DNA of 64,000 nucleotides from JAEXZL01 sp049943125 (GTDB taxonomy: Bacteria > Bacillota > Clostridia > Clostridiales > Clostridiaceae): positions 1,674,001-1,738,000 of the forward strand of contig NZ_CP188040.1 of NCBI RefSeq assembly GCF_049943125.1, written 5' to 3'. Position 1 is the first letter of the stretch. Every line of letters starts with the position of its first letter. Below are positions 1 through 8,480 of this stretch, one piece after another. A program made the translations under genes and the position numbers. The notes beneath the pieces were generated by a model. That model was not told where the DNA came from. It did not search any database and saw nothing but the letters and a program-made list of their open reading frames with translations.

Positions 1-212
1 CTGTTCACATACCTAAAAACATGACCCCAGAGGAGCTAACCAAAGCTTACTGGGACCTATACAACGAGGTGTTTACCCTGAAAAGCATATTTAACCGGAC
101 ACTGTTTAATAAGGAATTCCTTAAAAAGCCGTTCTTATACATGTTTTACCTAGGGATTAATTTATTTTACAGGTATCAGATTAAGCAGAGGATAACACCG
201 AATATTATATAG
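1..212 (+). CDS. C-terminal end of a radical SAM-like protein (partial)
   Basis: The frame is already open at base 3 and reads into residues HIPKNMTPEEL before ending at a TAG at 210-212, so this is the tail of a gene that starts outside the window. The HIPKNMTPEEL segment followed by an aromatic, basic helix resembles the C-terminus of B12-binding radical SAM proteins, and the next gene is of that class. The internal ATG at 21 lacks a ribosome binding site and is probably not a start. The function cannot be given from the tail alone. Confidence 0.55.
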   Translation, partial: VHIPKNMTPEELTKAYWDLYNEVFTLKSIFNRTLFNKEFLKKPFLYMFYLGINLFYRYQIKQRITPNII

Positions 213-223
213 GTGGCCTTGTT

Positions 224-252
224 GGTGACAGGCACATGAGTTATGACTTATT
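224..252 (+). repeat. REP-like half unit 1
   Basis: This is a 29-nt unit beginning GGTGACAGGCAC and ending GACTTATT. It lies 11 nt after the stop codon of the partial gene. It matches the left arm and loop of the full hairpins at 2596, 5605 and 7457. Confidence 0.9.
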
Positions 253-280
253 GGTGACAGGCACATGAGTATTACTTATT
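253..280 (+). repeat. REP-like half unit 2, tandem to unit 1
   Basis: This second copy follows directly head to tail after unit 1. The inner part is slightly changed (GAGTATTACTTATT instead of GAGTTATGACTTATT). It is the only tandem pair in the window. Confidence 0.88.
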
Positions 281-302
281 AAAAAAATTGAGGTGAGTTT
301 CG

Positions 303-1679
303 TTGAGTAATAAGTTGAAAGTACTATTAGTTCGACCACCGAGAATAAAACAAGCCATTACCTTAGGAGAGTTTATGTATGCTGAGCCTATAGGGCTTGA
401 AATTATATATACAATACTGAAGGATGACCATCAGGTTGAGATTTTAGATTTAATGGTTCCTGGTGAGAGCTTTGAAGAAACCTTTAGGAGCTTTAACCCT
501 GATGTTATAGGGATAACCTCTCTTTGTATAGATGTAAATATGGTTAAGGAAATTGCTGCGAAGGCTAAGGAGATCAACAAGGATGTAATAACCTTAGTAG
601 GGGGGACCCAAGCCTTCCTAAATACAAAGGCCTTCTTTGATGATAATATTGATTATGTATTCAAATATACCACTAGAAGTAATTTAACTAGTTTATTTGA
701 ATATCTCTCCAATAATGAAGTTACACCACTGATAGAAGGAATTTATAGCAGGGCGCATGGATATAAATCAATAGAAATCTTCGGGAGAAATGAATATATT
801 GTTCCTGATAGAAGATCTACAGAAAAGTATAGAAAGCACTATAGCTATCTAGGCTTTAAGCCCTGTGCAATAATGCAGACCTCCTTAGGCTGCAGTAAAC
901 ACTGTGATTTCTGCTTAAGGTGGAGGATTGAAGGAGCTAATGAACAGGATATAGATCTTCAATGTATCGTTCAGCAGATTAAGGATATTAAAGAGGAAAG
1001 CATTATGATATATGATAATGACTTTTTAAATAATAAGGATAGGATGGAAAGGTTCTGTGACCTATTAGAAGCTGAGAATATAAAGAAGAACTTTATTTGC
1101 TATGCCAGTGTAAACAGCATAATATCACATCCAGAGACGGTAGAAAGAGTTGCCAGAAATGGACTTAAGGCGGTACTTGTGGGTTATGAGACCTTTAATG
1201 AGGAGGAGCTTAAAAACTATAAAAAGAAATCCACTGTTAATGACAGCTTTAAGGCAGCAAAAATCCTTAAGGATATTGGAGTGGATTGCTGGGCTTCTTT
1301 TATGCTGCATCCTGACTGGGACACAAAGGAGTTTAAAGCCTTTAGAAGCTATATCATGAGGCTAAAGCCTGAAATATCAACCTTCAGTCCTCTCACACCA
1401 TTTCCTAATCTACCCTTATATAATCAATATAAGGATAGATTGCTCATAAGGGAAGATGAATTTGAAAAGTGGAGCTTTAGCAAGGTATCCATTAAGCCCT
1501 CAAAGCTATCACTAAGAAGGTACTATTATGAAATTATTAAAACCCTGCTATTTATAAATTTAAGATGTAATAGCAGCGCATACATGATAAAGCGTTTTGG
1601 GTTTTCAACCCTTTATAGAGTAGGTATCGGCTCTATGAAGGTCTTACCGGGGTATATTAAGATGATGATTTGCGGGTGA
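303..1679 (+). CDS. B12-binding-domain-like radical SAM protein
   Basis: A 458-aa radical SAM enzyme of unknown substrate. Residues 1-140 look like a cobalamin-binding Rossmann domain (VLLVRPP at the start, later TLVGGTQAF). The radical SAM core follows, with the cluster motif CSKHCDFC giving C197, C201 and C204 as iron-sulfur ligands. The start is TTG at 303 behind AGGTGAG. The C-terminal 60 residues are basic and aromatic. The stop TGA at 1677-1679 lies inside a REP-like half unit. The upstream partial gene appears to be of the same broad class, so the two may act in one modification pathway; that is inference. Confidence 0.85.
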   Translation: MSNKLKVLLVRPPRIKQAITLGEFMYAEPIGLEIIYTILKDDHQVEILDLMVPGESFEETFRSFNPDVIGITSLCIDVNMVKEIAAKAKEINKDVITLVGGTQAFLNTKAFFDDNIDYVFKYTTRSNLTSLFEYLSNNEVTPLIEGIYSRAHGYKSIEIFGRNEYIVPDRRSTEKYRKHYSYLGFKPCAIMQTSLGCSKHCDFCLRWRIEGANEQDIDLQCIVQQIKDIKEESIMIYDNDFLNNKDRMERFCDLLEAENIKKNFICYASVNSIISHPETVERVARNGLKAVLVGYETFNEEELKNYKKKSTVNDSFKAAKILKDIGVDCWASFMLHPDWDTKEFKAFRSYIMRLKPEISTFSPLTPFPNLPLYNQYKDRLLIREDEFEKWSFSKVSIKPSKLSLRRYYYEIIKTLLFINLRCNSSAYMIKRFGFSTLYRVGIGSMKVLPGYIKMMICG

Positions 1680-1703
1680 CAGGCACGTGAGTTATGACTT
1701 ATT
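1675..1703 (+). repeat. REP-like half unit 3, overlaps a stop codon
   Basis: The unit starts GGTGACAGGCACGTG and ends GACTTATT. Its TGA is the stop codon of the radical SAM gene. It lies 47 nt upstream of the likely RAYT start. Confidence 0.9.
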
Positions 1704-1750
1704 GAATAAATTAAGGTGAAGAGGCAATAATCATCCATGAGGTGATACCA

Positions 1751-2599
1751 TTGACTAGGAAACCAAGATTAGAATTCCAGGGAGCCATTTACCATGTGTT
1801 TCAGAGGGGAAACAATAGGGAGCATATATTCCGTGATCCCGTTGAAAAAGGCTACTTTTTAAAGCAAATTAAAGAGCATATGACCATATATAATTATGAG
1901 CTGTTTGCCTATGTGATTATGGATAATCACTATCATATGATTTTAAGGACTAATGAAGCTGCTTTAAGTAAGGTAATGCATAGAATTAATAATACATACA
2001 GCAAGTTTTATAATTATAGACGGGAAAGAACAGGTCATGTTTTTGAGGAAAGGTATAATAGTAAGGTAGTTGATGATGATGCTTACCTCATATGGCTTCT
2101 TAGATACATCCATAGAAACCCAGTGAGAGCAAATTTGTGCGATGCTGTGAGTAAATATAGATGGAGCAGTGATTTCTTTTATAGGAGAGGGATAAAATCC
2201 TTTGTAAACATTGATCTGATGCTTAAGATACTCTCAATAAGGCGATACGAAGCAAGAAAAAGATACCTTCAGCTTATGGAGAGTCTTGAGGAGATTCATA
2301 ATACTGATTTCAAAGATATTAAAGATATGTTTCCGGATATTCGCTTTAGAAATATAACTGTTGAAAATTCAAAAAGTATTGAGTCTGACAGGAAAGCCTT
2401 AGATGAGATAATCAGTAGTATAGTGCTTAAGGAAGGGGATTATGACTTAATTAAAGCTGGATCAAGAAAACGTCATTTAATGAGTTTAAAGTTACTTTAT
2501 ATTAACGAAGCATTAAAATATAAATATACGCTTAAAGAAATAGGGGAATTCATAGGAATTTCTCAATCAGCAGTAACTAAATTGATAAAAAAGATGTGA
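1751..2599 (+). CDS. REP-associated tyrosine transposase (RAYT, Y1/HUH family)
   Basis: A 282-aa single-strand DNA transposase-like protein. The HUH motif is NHYH (H60 and H62), and the helix with LLRYIHRNPVRA carries candidate catalytic tyrosines Y119 or Y112. The N-terminal RKPRLEFQGAIYHVFQRGNN is typical of RAYTs. A C-terminal segment from about residue 245, with YTLKEIGEFIGISQSAV, looks like a DnaA-type helix-turn-helix, an extra DNA-binding domain found in part of the family. The TTG at 1751 has GAGGTGA six bases upstream, so it is preferred to the GTG at 1742. The gene is bracketed by REP-like units at 1675 and 2596, the arrangement expected for a RAYT and its cognate repeat. RAYTs act on REP hairpins and are usually single copy. 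Confidence 0.92.
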   Translation: MTRKPRLEFQGAIYHVFQRGNNREHIFRDPVEKGYFLKQIKEHMTIYNYELFAYVIMDNHYHMILRTNEAALSKVMHRINNTYSKFYNYRRERTGHVFEERYNSKVVDDDAYLIWLLRYIHRNPVRANLCDAVSKYRWSSDFFYRRGIKSFVNIDLMLKILSIRRYEARKRYLQLMESLEEIHNTDFKDIKDMFPDIRFRNITVENSKSIESDRKALDEIISSIVLKEGDYDLIKAGSRKRHLMSLKLLYINEALKYKYTLKEIGEFIGISQSAVTKLIKKM

Positions 2600-2634
2600 C
2601 AGGCACATAAGTCATAACTCATGTGCCTGTCACC
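2596..2634 (-). repeat. REP-like full hairpin, 3' flank of the RAYT gene
   Basis: The two arms are GTGACAGGCACAT and ATGTGCCTGTCAC around a 12-nt loop. The TGA of the left arm is the stop codon of the RAYT gene. The right arm ends just before the ribosome binding site of the next gene. Confidence 0.93.
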
Positions 2635-2650
2635 AACAGGGGGATACATT

Positions 2651-3775
2651 ATGAAGATTTCAAAGAAGGATGCACTTATGTGGTTTGAGTTTTTTGCAAT
2701 GCTACCGGAGGATCAGGAGCTAATGACAAAGCAGCAGGAGATAGTTTACTCTACCTTTGCTCAAATTGAGGCAGCCATTGATCATAGAAACGACAAGCTA
2801 ATGTCGGAAATTAAAGGCTTAAAAACCTTGGAGAATAGAACTCTTTTTGTAGGTGAGGATAGCAAGTTTTCCAAGGGATGCCGTTCTTGTCTTTTTGGCA
2901 CTGGCCTTGGTGCAGTTCGGAAGACTAATAAATGTAATATAGAGTGCAAGTTCTGTTATAACTATGGACAACTAGAGGATATTCCTCCTATTGGGGAAGG
3001 CATGTGGGAAATTGGAGGCACAAAGTTTTATGAGAAGGATATTGATTTACTCCTTTCCATCCAAAAGAAGCCCACGGGAGTTGCCTATGTTTATTTAGAG
3101 CCCTTCATGGAGATTGAAAAATACTATTCAGTTATAAAGAAATTCAGTGCTGCAGGAATACACCAGCACCTGTATACCAATGGGCTTTTAGCTACAGAAG
3201 AAACCTTGAAAGCATTGGCTGAAGCTGGTCTTGATGAGATTCGTTTCAATTTAGGTGCTTCTAAGTGCTCAGACAAGGTTATTGAAAATATTAAAATAGC
3301 GAAAAAATACATTAAAAATGTAGGTATCGAAACACCAATGACTCCTGAATTTTTTGAAGGCTTCTTCAAGAAAAAACAGGCGATTTTAGATACAAAGCTG
3401 GATTTCATCAATTGTGCAGAGCTACATTTAAATGAAAACAACATAGATAACTACTACGAAGAAAACATGTATATTTCAAGACATGGCTATATATCTCCAA
3501 TCTGGAGCAGAGAGTTAACCTTAAAATTCATGAAAATAGCCAGCGAAGAAAACTGGGACTTAGCAGTTCACGATTGCTCCAACAGTACAAAGTTTGCTAG
3601 AGATTTAAATCTTAGCAGCAAAGAAGGCAAATGGTTCGGAGCCAGCAACTATGCCTGTGAGTTTACAAGGCTTCCATATGAAGCATTTTTACCAATACTA
3701 CGTGATGATAGCTTCAAATTCTTAAGTGAAGAAGAATTACCAGCGGGGTATAAGGCTGGGGAGCTGATTTTTTAA
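2651..3775 (+). CDS. Radical SAM protein, cluster motif CNIECKFC
   Basis: A 374-aa radical SAM enzyme. The motif CNIECKFC supplies C95, C99 and C102 for the 4Fe-4S cluster. Two further cysteines (C77, C80) sit just before it in KGCRSC. Later segments YLEPFME and HLYTNGLL fit the TIM-barrel strands of the family. ATG 2651 with GGGGG upstream is preferred; a longer frame from 2621 would begin inside the REP-like hairpin. The substrate is unknown. The gene follows the RAYT directly and is followed by a terminator. Confidence 0.83.
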   Translation: MKISKKDALMWFEFFAMLPEDQELMTKQQEIVYSTFAQIEAAIDHRNDKLMSEIKGLKTLENRTLFVGEDSKFSKGCRSCLFGTGLGAVRKTNKCNIECKFCYNYGQLEDIPPIGEGMWEIGGTKFYEKDIDLLLSIQKKPTGVAYVYLEPFMEIEKYYSVIKKFSAAGIHQHLYTNGLLATEETLKALAEAGLDEIRFNLGASKCSDKVIENIKIAKKYIKNVGIETPMTPEFFEGFFKKKQAILDTKLDFINCAELHLNENNIDNYYEENMYISRHGYISPIWSRELTLKFMKIASEENWDLAVHDCSNSTKFARDLNLSSKEGKWFGASNYACEFTRLPYEAFLPILRDDSFKFLSEEELPAGYKAGELIF

Positions 3776-3793
3776 AGAGTATATATTTAGCCC

Positions 3794-3846
3794 ATATTGA
3801 GATGGTACAGCAATCAAATATCTGTTTGATGTAATACCATCAATAT
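3794..3846. repeat. Imperfect palindrome downstream of radical SAM gene
   Basis: Outer arms ATATTGAGATGGTA and TACCATCAATAT and an inner stem ATCAAA/TTTGAT form a 53-nt hairpin. It is different in sequence from the GGTGACAGGCAC repeat and has no T-run. Confidence 0.6.
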
Positions 3847-3895
3847 TAAGCATAATTAATGATACGAATAAAGCCTGATTTAAGTAAAATATTTA

Positions 3896-3937
3896 ATAGC
3901 CTTAGCCAAATAATTTTAATGGCTAAGGCTATTTTTT
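3896..3937 (+). terminator. Intrinsic terminator
   Basis: A 13-bp stem (ATAGCCTTAGCCA with TGGCTAAGGCTAT) is followed by TTTTTT. It closes the radical SAM transcription unit. Confidence 0.85.
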
Positions 3938-3938
3938 A

Positions 3939-3969
3939 CACATAAGTCATAACTCATGTGCCTGTCACC
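3939..3969 (-). repeat. REP-like half unit 4, overlaps a stop codon
   Basis: On the minus strand this reads GGTGACAGGCAC to the loop and ends near TTATGTGT. The minus-strand TGA at 3965-3967 is the stop codon of the 537-aa gene. Confidence 0.9.
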
Positions 3970-5578
3970 TTTTCTTAAAAAGTATTGCACGGTCCCAGAT
4001 AATATCAAAGATATATGGGCCAACCATAGCTATTTGATCTAAATAAACTCTAAAAACTATACGAGCAGCTTGATTATTATCAACTCCGTAGGCCTTCCCT
4101 TGAGGATTTCCTGTGCTGTAAGGGATTATGACAACATTGTCCTCATCAGCCTTTCTTGCCATTTTGTATACATAATAGAATTGAGAGCTGTTATAACCTT
4201 TAGGGAAGTAGGGGATAGCGGTATCGGGGAACTGTACTGTACTGAAGGCTCCTGCAACTCCATTGAAAAGCTCTACTCCATAAAAGCTTGCATTGGAGTA
4301 TATTGCCTTGCCCGTACGCTTATGATTGATGCCATATACCATTACAAAGTCATCATCGCTTGTTAGTTTGAAATCCTCTGTTTTAAAATACACCGCATCT
4401 CTATCATCTCCATAAATATTCATATCCCGTAATAATCCGTTGTAATTATCAGGAATAGCTACAACAAAATCCAGATCCACTGTGTCGTACTCTTTACCGG
4501 CATAGTTCTTAATGATTTCACTTCTGAGATGATTTAAATCTCTTCTGCAGTTTGGAACAACTTGATACTCAGTAATGCCCGTTTCTCTAATCTTAAGGGT
4601 TGGCACGGGCCAGGGAGTAAGATTATTAATGGGAGATCTAGGGGTAATTCTAAGTACTTTAAGGTATTTATCAATATTATTAATATACTCTTTGCCTATA
4701 TTTTGATCAGCCCATAATGCAAATCTCATCATAAATATGAAGGTGTCTTTTCCAGCATCAAGACCCATATTAACCAGTTCTACAGGTATATTATCATTAT
4801 TCATTATGTCTGGACTATATCCAGCTGCATATAAGGAAGTGCGGATTTGCTGGTTTATGCTAATATCAGCAGTGCTAATTATAATTGTAGAGCTGTTAAA
4901 AGGCTTCCCAGGCTGTCCATTAGGAGTGTTGCCAGTCCAGAGATTATAATTATTTAGCTGATCACCTAAGCTAGCAAAAATCATGTGGTAAAAGCCAGTA
5001 GAATCATCACCTGCGGTAATGTCATTACTATAATCCTTTTCCGGTAGATTCTCCGCAAAACCAATATAGCTGCGGAAACAATAGTACAGAGCAGGAGGAG
5101 GTGTCTGTCCTATTAATACAATTGCTTCATCTGGACGGAGCTTTGAGCTAAAGCCAGGAGCTAAATAATTTATATTGGCAGGATAATTATCAGCACTTTT
5201 TGGGTTATAACCTATGGGAGGTTCCTGTCCTTCTGATGGATGCTGATTGGGTGCTGGTGGCAGCAAGCAAACAGCATAGGGAGCACCTACGTTGTTTCCT
5301 AAGCAAGAGTCAACCTTCCCATCACTGCACAGCTTTAGTATATCTATATAGCTTAGCTTCCCTTCCTGAACAATAAAACCATTATTATTTAAGTTTGAAA
5401 TAAGCTTCATCATATTTGTATCCTGATAATTTGTATTATTAGTTAATTTGCTGGGAGGATTCCAGCTTTGAACTGGAGCGTTAATACAGTAAGGATATGA
5501 GTATACTCTGTAGTCATCACACATAGGAGGTGAGCTATTCATGGGAGTATTGAGGTGATAGGGATAAGAGTTATACAT
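3965..5578 (-). CDS. Hypothetical 537-aa protein with Tyr/Pro/Asn-rich N-terminus
   Basis: I do not recognise this family. The first 60 residues are rich in Tyr, Pro, Ser and Asn (SYPYHLNTPMNSSPPM), as in clostridial spore-coat or surface proteins. The rest is a soluble alpha/beta-like sequence with no membrane segment and no signal peptide. Cysteines are sparse. ATG 5578 follows AAGGAAAA. The stop lies in a REP-like half unit, and a full REP-like hairpin separates the gene from a small 59-aa gene upstream on the same strand. A role in the spore or cell surface is only a guess from composition. Confidence 0.75.
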   Translation of the reverse strand: MYNSYPYHLNTPMNSSPPMCDDYRVYSYPYCINAPVQSWNPPSKLTNNTNYQDTNMMKLISNLNNNGFIVQEGKLSYIDILKLCSDGKVDSCLGNNVGAPYAVCLLPPAPNQHPSEGQEPPIGYNPKSADNYPANINYLAPGFSSKLRPDEAIVLIGQTPPPALYYCFRSYIGFAENLPEKDYSNDITAGDDSTGFYHMIFASLGDQLNNYNLWTGNTPNGQPGKPFNSSTIIISTADISINQQIRTSLYAAGYSPDIMNNDNIPVELVNMGLDAGKDTFIFMMRFALWADQNIGKEYINNIDKYLKVLRITPRSPINNLTPWPVPTLKIRETGITEYQVVPNCRRDLNHLRSEIIKNYAGKEYDTVDLDFVVAIPDNYNGLLRDMNIYGDDRDAVYFKTEDFKLTSDDDFVMVYGINHKRTGKAIYSNASFYGVELFNGVAGAFSTVQFPDTAIPYFPKGYNSSQFYYVYKMARKADEDNVVIIPYSTGNPQGKAYGVDNNQAARIVFRVYLDQIAMVGPYIFDIIWDRAILFKKR

Positions 5579-5604
5579 ACTATTTTCCTTTCATAAATAA
5601 TATT

Positions 5605-5644
5605 GGTGACAGGCACGTGAGTTATGACTTACGTGCCTGTCATC
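5605..5644 (+). repeat. REP-like full hairpin between two minus-strand genes
   Basis: Arms GGTGACAGGCACGT and ACGTGCCTGTCATC pair with one G-T wobble. It lies in the 67-nt gap between the 59-aa and 537-aa genes and could form in their shared transcript. Confidence 0.93.
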
Positions 5645-5645
5645 G

Positions 5646-5825
5646 CTATTGCCTTTTTTGAGTATTGTTTCTTGTAATTGTGTCTGAGCTTAAAAGCTTT
5701 GGCACAAGAGATACAGTAAAGAAAGTATTTATTGCTTGAGCTACGTTATTAGTAGCTGGTTCAGTATCTGTAACTTTTTTAGATGTATTACTTTCAGGGG
5801 TATAGATATTTACATAAAATGACAT
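5646..5825 (-). CDS. Small hypothetical protein, 59 aa
   Basis: A short Thr/Asn-rich polar protein (MSFYVNIYTPESN at the start). The ATG at 5825 is preferred over the longer frame because GGTGGTGA lies six bases upstream. It precedes the 537-aa gene on the same strand, so the two are probably co-transcribed. No family was recognised. Confidence 0.5.
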   Translation of the reverse strand: MSFYVNIYTPESNTSKKVTDTEPATNNVAQAINTFFTVSLVPKLLSSDTITRNNTQKRQ

Positions 5826-5993
5826 AAACTTCACCACCATAGTTATTCTCATTAGTATCTATACAATAATATATGAAATAAGTTTTATATTGACTCTTTT
5901 CTAAAATAGAAATTCCACAATTTATATAGGAAAAGTAAAAAATATACAATTATGATTGGTAATAAGGTATTATAAGAATTAGGAGGGATTGAA

Positions 5994-6473
5994 ATGGAAT
6001 TAATTAAAGCATCAGAAATGAAAAGCGCATTTGTAAGCTTATTTAATATATATGCTCATGAGCTTTCAAGATATAATCCTTGGCTTGGTACACAAATTGA
6101 TATAGAAGGAAATTATTTATCTAAGCAGGTGGAAGAGTGTATTAATGATCAGGACTGCGAAGCATTTTGTATAACTGAGAATAGTAGACCCATTGGTTTT
6201 GCTGTATTTTCTTATTCTGATAATACTGAGGAAAATTTATGTTCTATAGATGAGATTTTCTTAATTGAGACAAGCAGAAGAAAGGGAATATGCGAGGCCA
6301 TATGTAAAGGCTTTTGGAGTAAAAATAAAGGAATGTGTATATTACATGTATTGAAAGCAAATCACCCTGCGAATATATATTGGAAACGGCTTATTGAGAA
6401 ATGCGGATATACATATGAAAAGAAAGATTATAATGAACAGCTTTGGTGTTATGAGATTAATCTGGGATTATGA
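5994..6473 (+). CDS. GNAT family N-acetyltransferase
   Basis: A 159-aa protein with the GNAT fold order: a beta strand IGFAVFSYSD, then DEIFLIETSRRKGI as the acetyl-CoA binding motif A region, then NPANIYWKRLIEKCGY-like C-terminal motif B. AGGAGGG precedes the ATG. The substrate is unknown. A decayed copy of its 3' end is present at 7423-7457. Confidence 0.8.
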   Translation: MELIKASEMKSAFVSLFNIYAHELSRYNPWLGTQIDIEGNYLSKQVEECINDQDCEAFCITENSRPIGFAVFSYSDNTEENLCSIDEIFLIETSRRKGICEAICKGFWSKNKGMCILHVLKANHPANIYWKRLIEKCGYTYEKKDYNEQLWCYEINLGL

Positions 6474-6549
6474 TTGTACAATAACACTAATTGAATTTAG
6501 TTTATAGATTGTAAGAAGTGATATATCAACATTTGAAAGGACCAAAGCA

Positions 6550-6742
6550 ATGAAGTTTGATTCAAATAAGCTTTGATAAAGTTTATACTATTAGTAATGA
6601 AAAGAATCTATATGATAAGTATGGTTTCGCAGTGATAGACACTAAAATAGCACCTTGGGATTTGGTTTTTACGGAAACTTTAGTATTCTACATTTATTCT
6701 ACCTACTCTACCTCTGGTGGGTATAGATATATTGGTATTTGA
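6550..6742 (+). pseudogene. Possible frameshifted short gene
   Basis: An ATG at 6550 has AAAGGA upstream but reads only eight codons. From 6557 another frame stays open for 61 codons and includes KNLYDKYGF, a pattern seen near the C-terminus of some acetyltransferases. A single frameshift would join them. This may be a remnant or chance. Confidence 0.25.
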
Positions 6743-6770
6743 ATTATTATATTATTAAAGGAGGGGAATT

Positions 6771-7262
6771 ATGGATACACAAAAAATTGGACGATTTATA
6801 GCAGATGCTAGAAAAAAGAAAAAAATGACTCAGACAGAGCTTGGAGAATATCTTAATGTAACTGATAAAGCAGTTTCAAAATGGGAGTGTGGTAAGTGTT
6901 TGCCAGATAGTTCATTATTTGAGGAGATAAGTGAAGTGTTGGAAGTCTCAATGATTGAATTATTAAAGGGTGAATACATTGAACAGGAAAATACAGAGAT
7001 AGCAAATAATAAAACTATAATTTCATTACTTGATGAAATCGAAAAATTAAAAAGAAATGAGTCATTGGTAGGGGCTCTATGCTCCTTGTTGATATCATTT
7101 ATTACAGCAATTTATTCTGCTATATGGAAACCCGGTGGAAAAGCTTATGAACAATTTTTTTCTGGATTTATTGAAGCTGTCAGTGGTAGCTGTCTTGTTA
7201 TAGGAATAATTCTTATATTTTATACATGGGTAAAGTATTCTCAAAAAAATTCTAATAATTAG
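6771..7262 (+). CDS. XRE-family HTH protein with C-terminal membrane segments
   Basis: A 163-aa protein. Residues 5-60 form a Cro/CI-type helix-turn-helix (TQTELGEYLNVTDKAVSKWE). After a polar linker two hydrophobic segments follow (ALCSLLISFITAIYSAIW and SCLVIGIILIFYTWV), so the regulator is probably membrane-tethered. AAAGGAGGGG precedes the ATG. This architecture is common in Firmicutes, but the target and signal are unknown. The gene stands alone between acetyltransferase and AraC genes. Confidence 0.82.
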   Translation: MDTQKIGRFIADARKKKKMTQTELGEYLNVTDKAVSKWECGKCLPDSSLFEEISEVLEVSMIELLKGEYIEQENTEIANNKTIISLLDEIEKLKRNESLVGALCSLLISFITAIYSAIWKPGGKAYEQFFSGFIEAVSGSCLVIGIILIFYTWVKYSQKNSNN

Positions 7263-7422
7263 GTTATTAGTTAAGGTTTAAAAGGGTTTTAATAGTGAGA
7301 ATATGTAGTATATACACTGATGAATAAAATCGAAAAGGCTCACTTATTTATGTATGGACAACCTGTCTACGAGTAATGTGGTTTTAATGAAGACAAAGAA
7401 TTAGTGTGTTTCGCTGGGACAA

Positions 7423-7457
7423 CAATAGAATAGCTTTGATGTTATGAGATAAATCTG
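7423..7457 (+). pseudogene. Remnant of the 3' end of a GNAT gene
   Basis: About 35 bases here match the last codons of the acetyltransferase gene at 6431-6470 with few changes (TAGCTTTGATGTTATGAG against CAGCTTTGGTGTTATGAG). In-frame stops are present. It ends at the edge of a REP-like hairpin. The remaining 160 bases back to 7263 hold nothing recognised. Confidence 0.55.
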
Positions 7458-7496
7458 GTGATAGGCACATAAGTCATAACTCATGTGCCTGTCACC
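7457..7496 (-). repeat. REP-like full hairpin
   Basis: Arms GGTGATAGGCACAT and ATGTGCCTGTCACC pair with one mismatch. It lies in an intergenic stretch upstream of an AraC-family gene. Confidence 0.93.
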
Positions 7497-7581
7497 ATCT
7501 CATTAACATGATAAAATAAATCAAGTATCAATTATCTGTATGGTGTATTGTTTATATATAAAGTAAAAGTGAGGGAGGTTT

Positions 7582-8457
7582 ATGAGTTATTATAGCAATA
7601 TTCAAAAGGCAATAGACTTTATTGAAATCAACTTGCAAGAAGATATAAAGCTTGAAGAGATAGCTAAGGCTTCAGGGTATTCAATTCCACACTTTTACAG
7701 GGTGTTTGCGCCACTTGTTGGTTGTTCAGTGAAGGAGTATGTTCGCAAAAGAAAGTTGAGTAATGCAGCCTATGATTTAGCAACTTCAAAACGTAGTATA
7801 ACAGATATAGCTTTTGATTATGGTTATGGATCCCATGAAGCGTTTACGAGAACCTTTAAACTCACTTATGGTAAGTCGCCAAGTAGTTTTCGGAAGGTCA
7901 ATGGAGAGCCTTGGTTATATGAAAAGGTAAACTTACTTTCAAATAATAAAAAAGATGGAGTAGTAATATTGAAACCAGAAATTATTTGTAAAGATGAGAG
8001 ATTGCTATTAGGTATAGCAAGAAAAGTAAATCAAGGAGAGAATTTAAAATTTAATCTTTTATCTAATATAAAAAACAAGTTCATGGAAATGTCGGAGGAG
8101 ATTAAGAATAGAGTAAACATAGAGTTGCATTATGCGGCTTATGATTATGATGTGCAGGATATAAGCAAAGATGAGAATGAGATTAATTATATTTATTTTT
8201 ATGGTATTGAAGTATCGGAATGCAGCAATATTCCTCTAGGAATGGTGATGAGGGTTATACCAAAAGCTAAATATGCCGTTTTTCATTATGATACTATGAA
8301 TAATACTTTGAATGGTGAAAGTTTAAGTCAACCTGTATATGATTACATTGATGGTATTTGGCTCCCAAGCTCTGGTTTTGAGCTTTCTGAGACTTCTGAT
8401 TATGAGGTTATTAATCAAGCTGAAAGCCTTATTGATTATTATATTTCCATAAAGTAA
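7582..8457 (+). CDS. AraC-family regulator with GyrI-like effector domain
   Basis: A 291-aa regulator. Residues 8-108 contain two AraC helix-turn-helix motifs (LEEIAKASGYSIPHFYRVF and ITDIAFDYGYGSHEAFTRTF). Residues from about 130 to the end resemble a GyrI/SOUL-type small-molecule binding domain, as in Rob-like or BltR-like multidrug-sensing regulators. GGGAGG precedes the ATG. It resembles the regulator at 42133-43026 in layout. No target gene is evident next to it. Confidence 0.85.
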   Translation: MSYYSNIQKAIDFIEINLQEDIKLEEIAKASGYSIPHFYRVFAPLVGCSVKEYVRKRKLSNAAYDLATSKRSITDIAFDYGYGSHEAFTRTFKLTYGKSPSSFRKVNGEPWLYEKVNLLSNNKKDGVVILKPEIICKDERLLLGIARKVNQGENLKFNLLSNIKNKFMEMSEEIKNRVNIELHYAAYDYDVQDISKDENEINYIYFYGIEVSECSNIPLGMVMRVIPKAKYAVFHYDTMNNTLNGESLSQPVYDYIDGIWLPSSGFELSETSDYEVINQAESLIDYYISIK

Positions 8458-8480
8458 TAGTGATTTACAGCTGATTAAAA

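Noticed and set aside
224..280. Two tandem 28-29 nt repeats resembling a CRISPR array
   Set aside because: There is no spacer between the copies, no cas gene, and the same element is dispersed singly over 34 kb.
2621..2650. Longer N-terminus for the second radical SAM gene
   Set aside because: These codons lie inside the REP-like hairpin and its flank; ATG 2651 has the better ribosome binding site.
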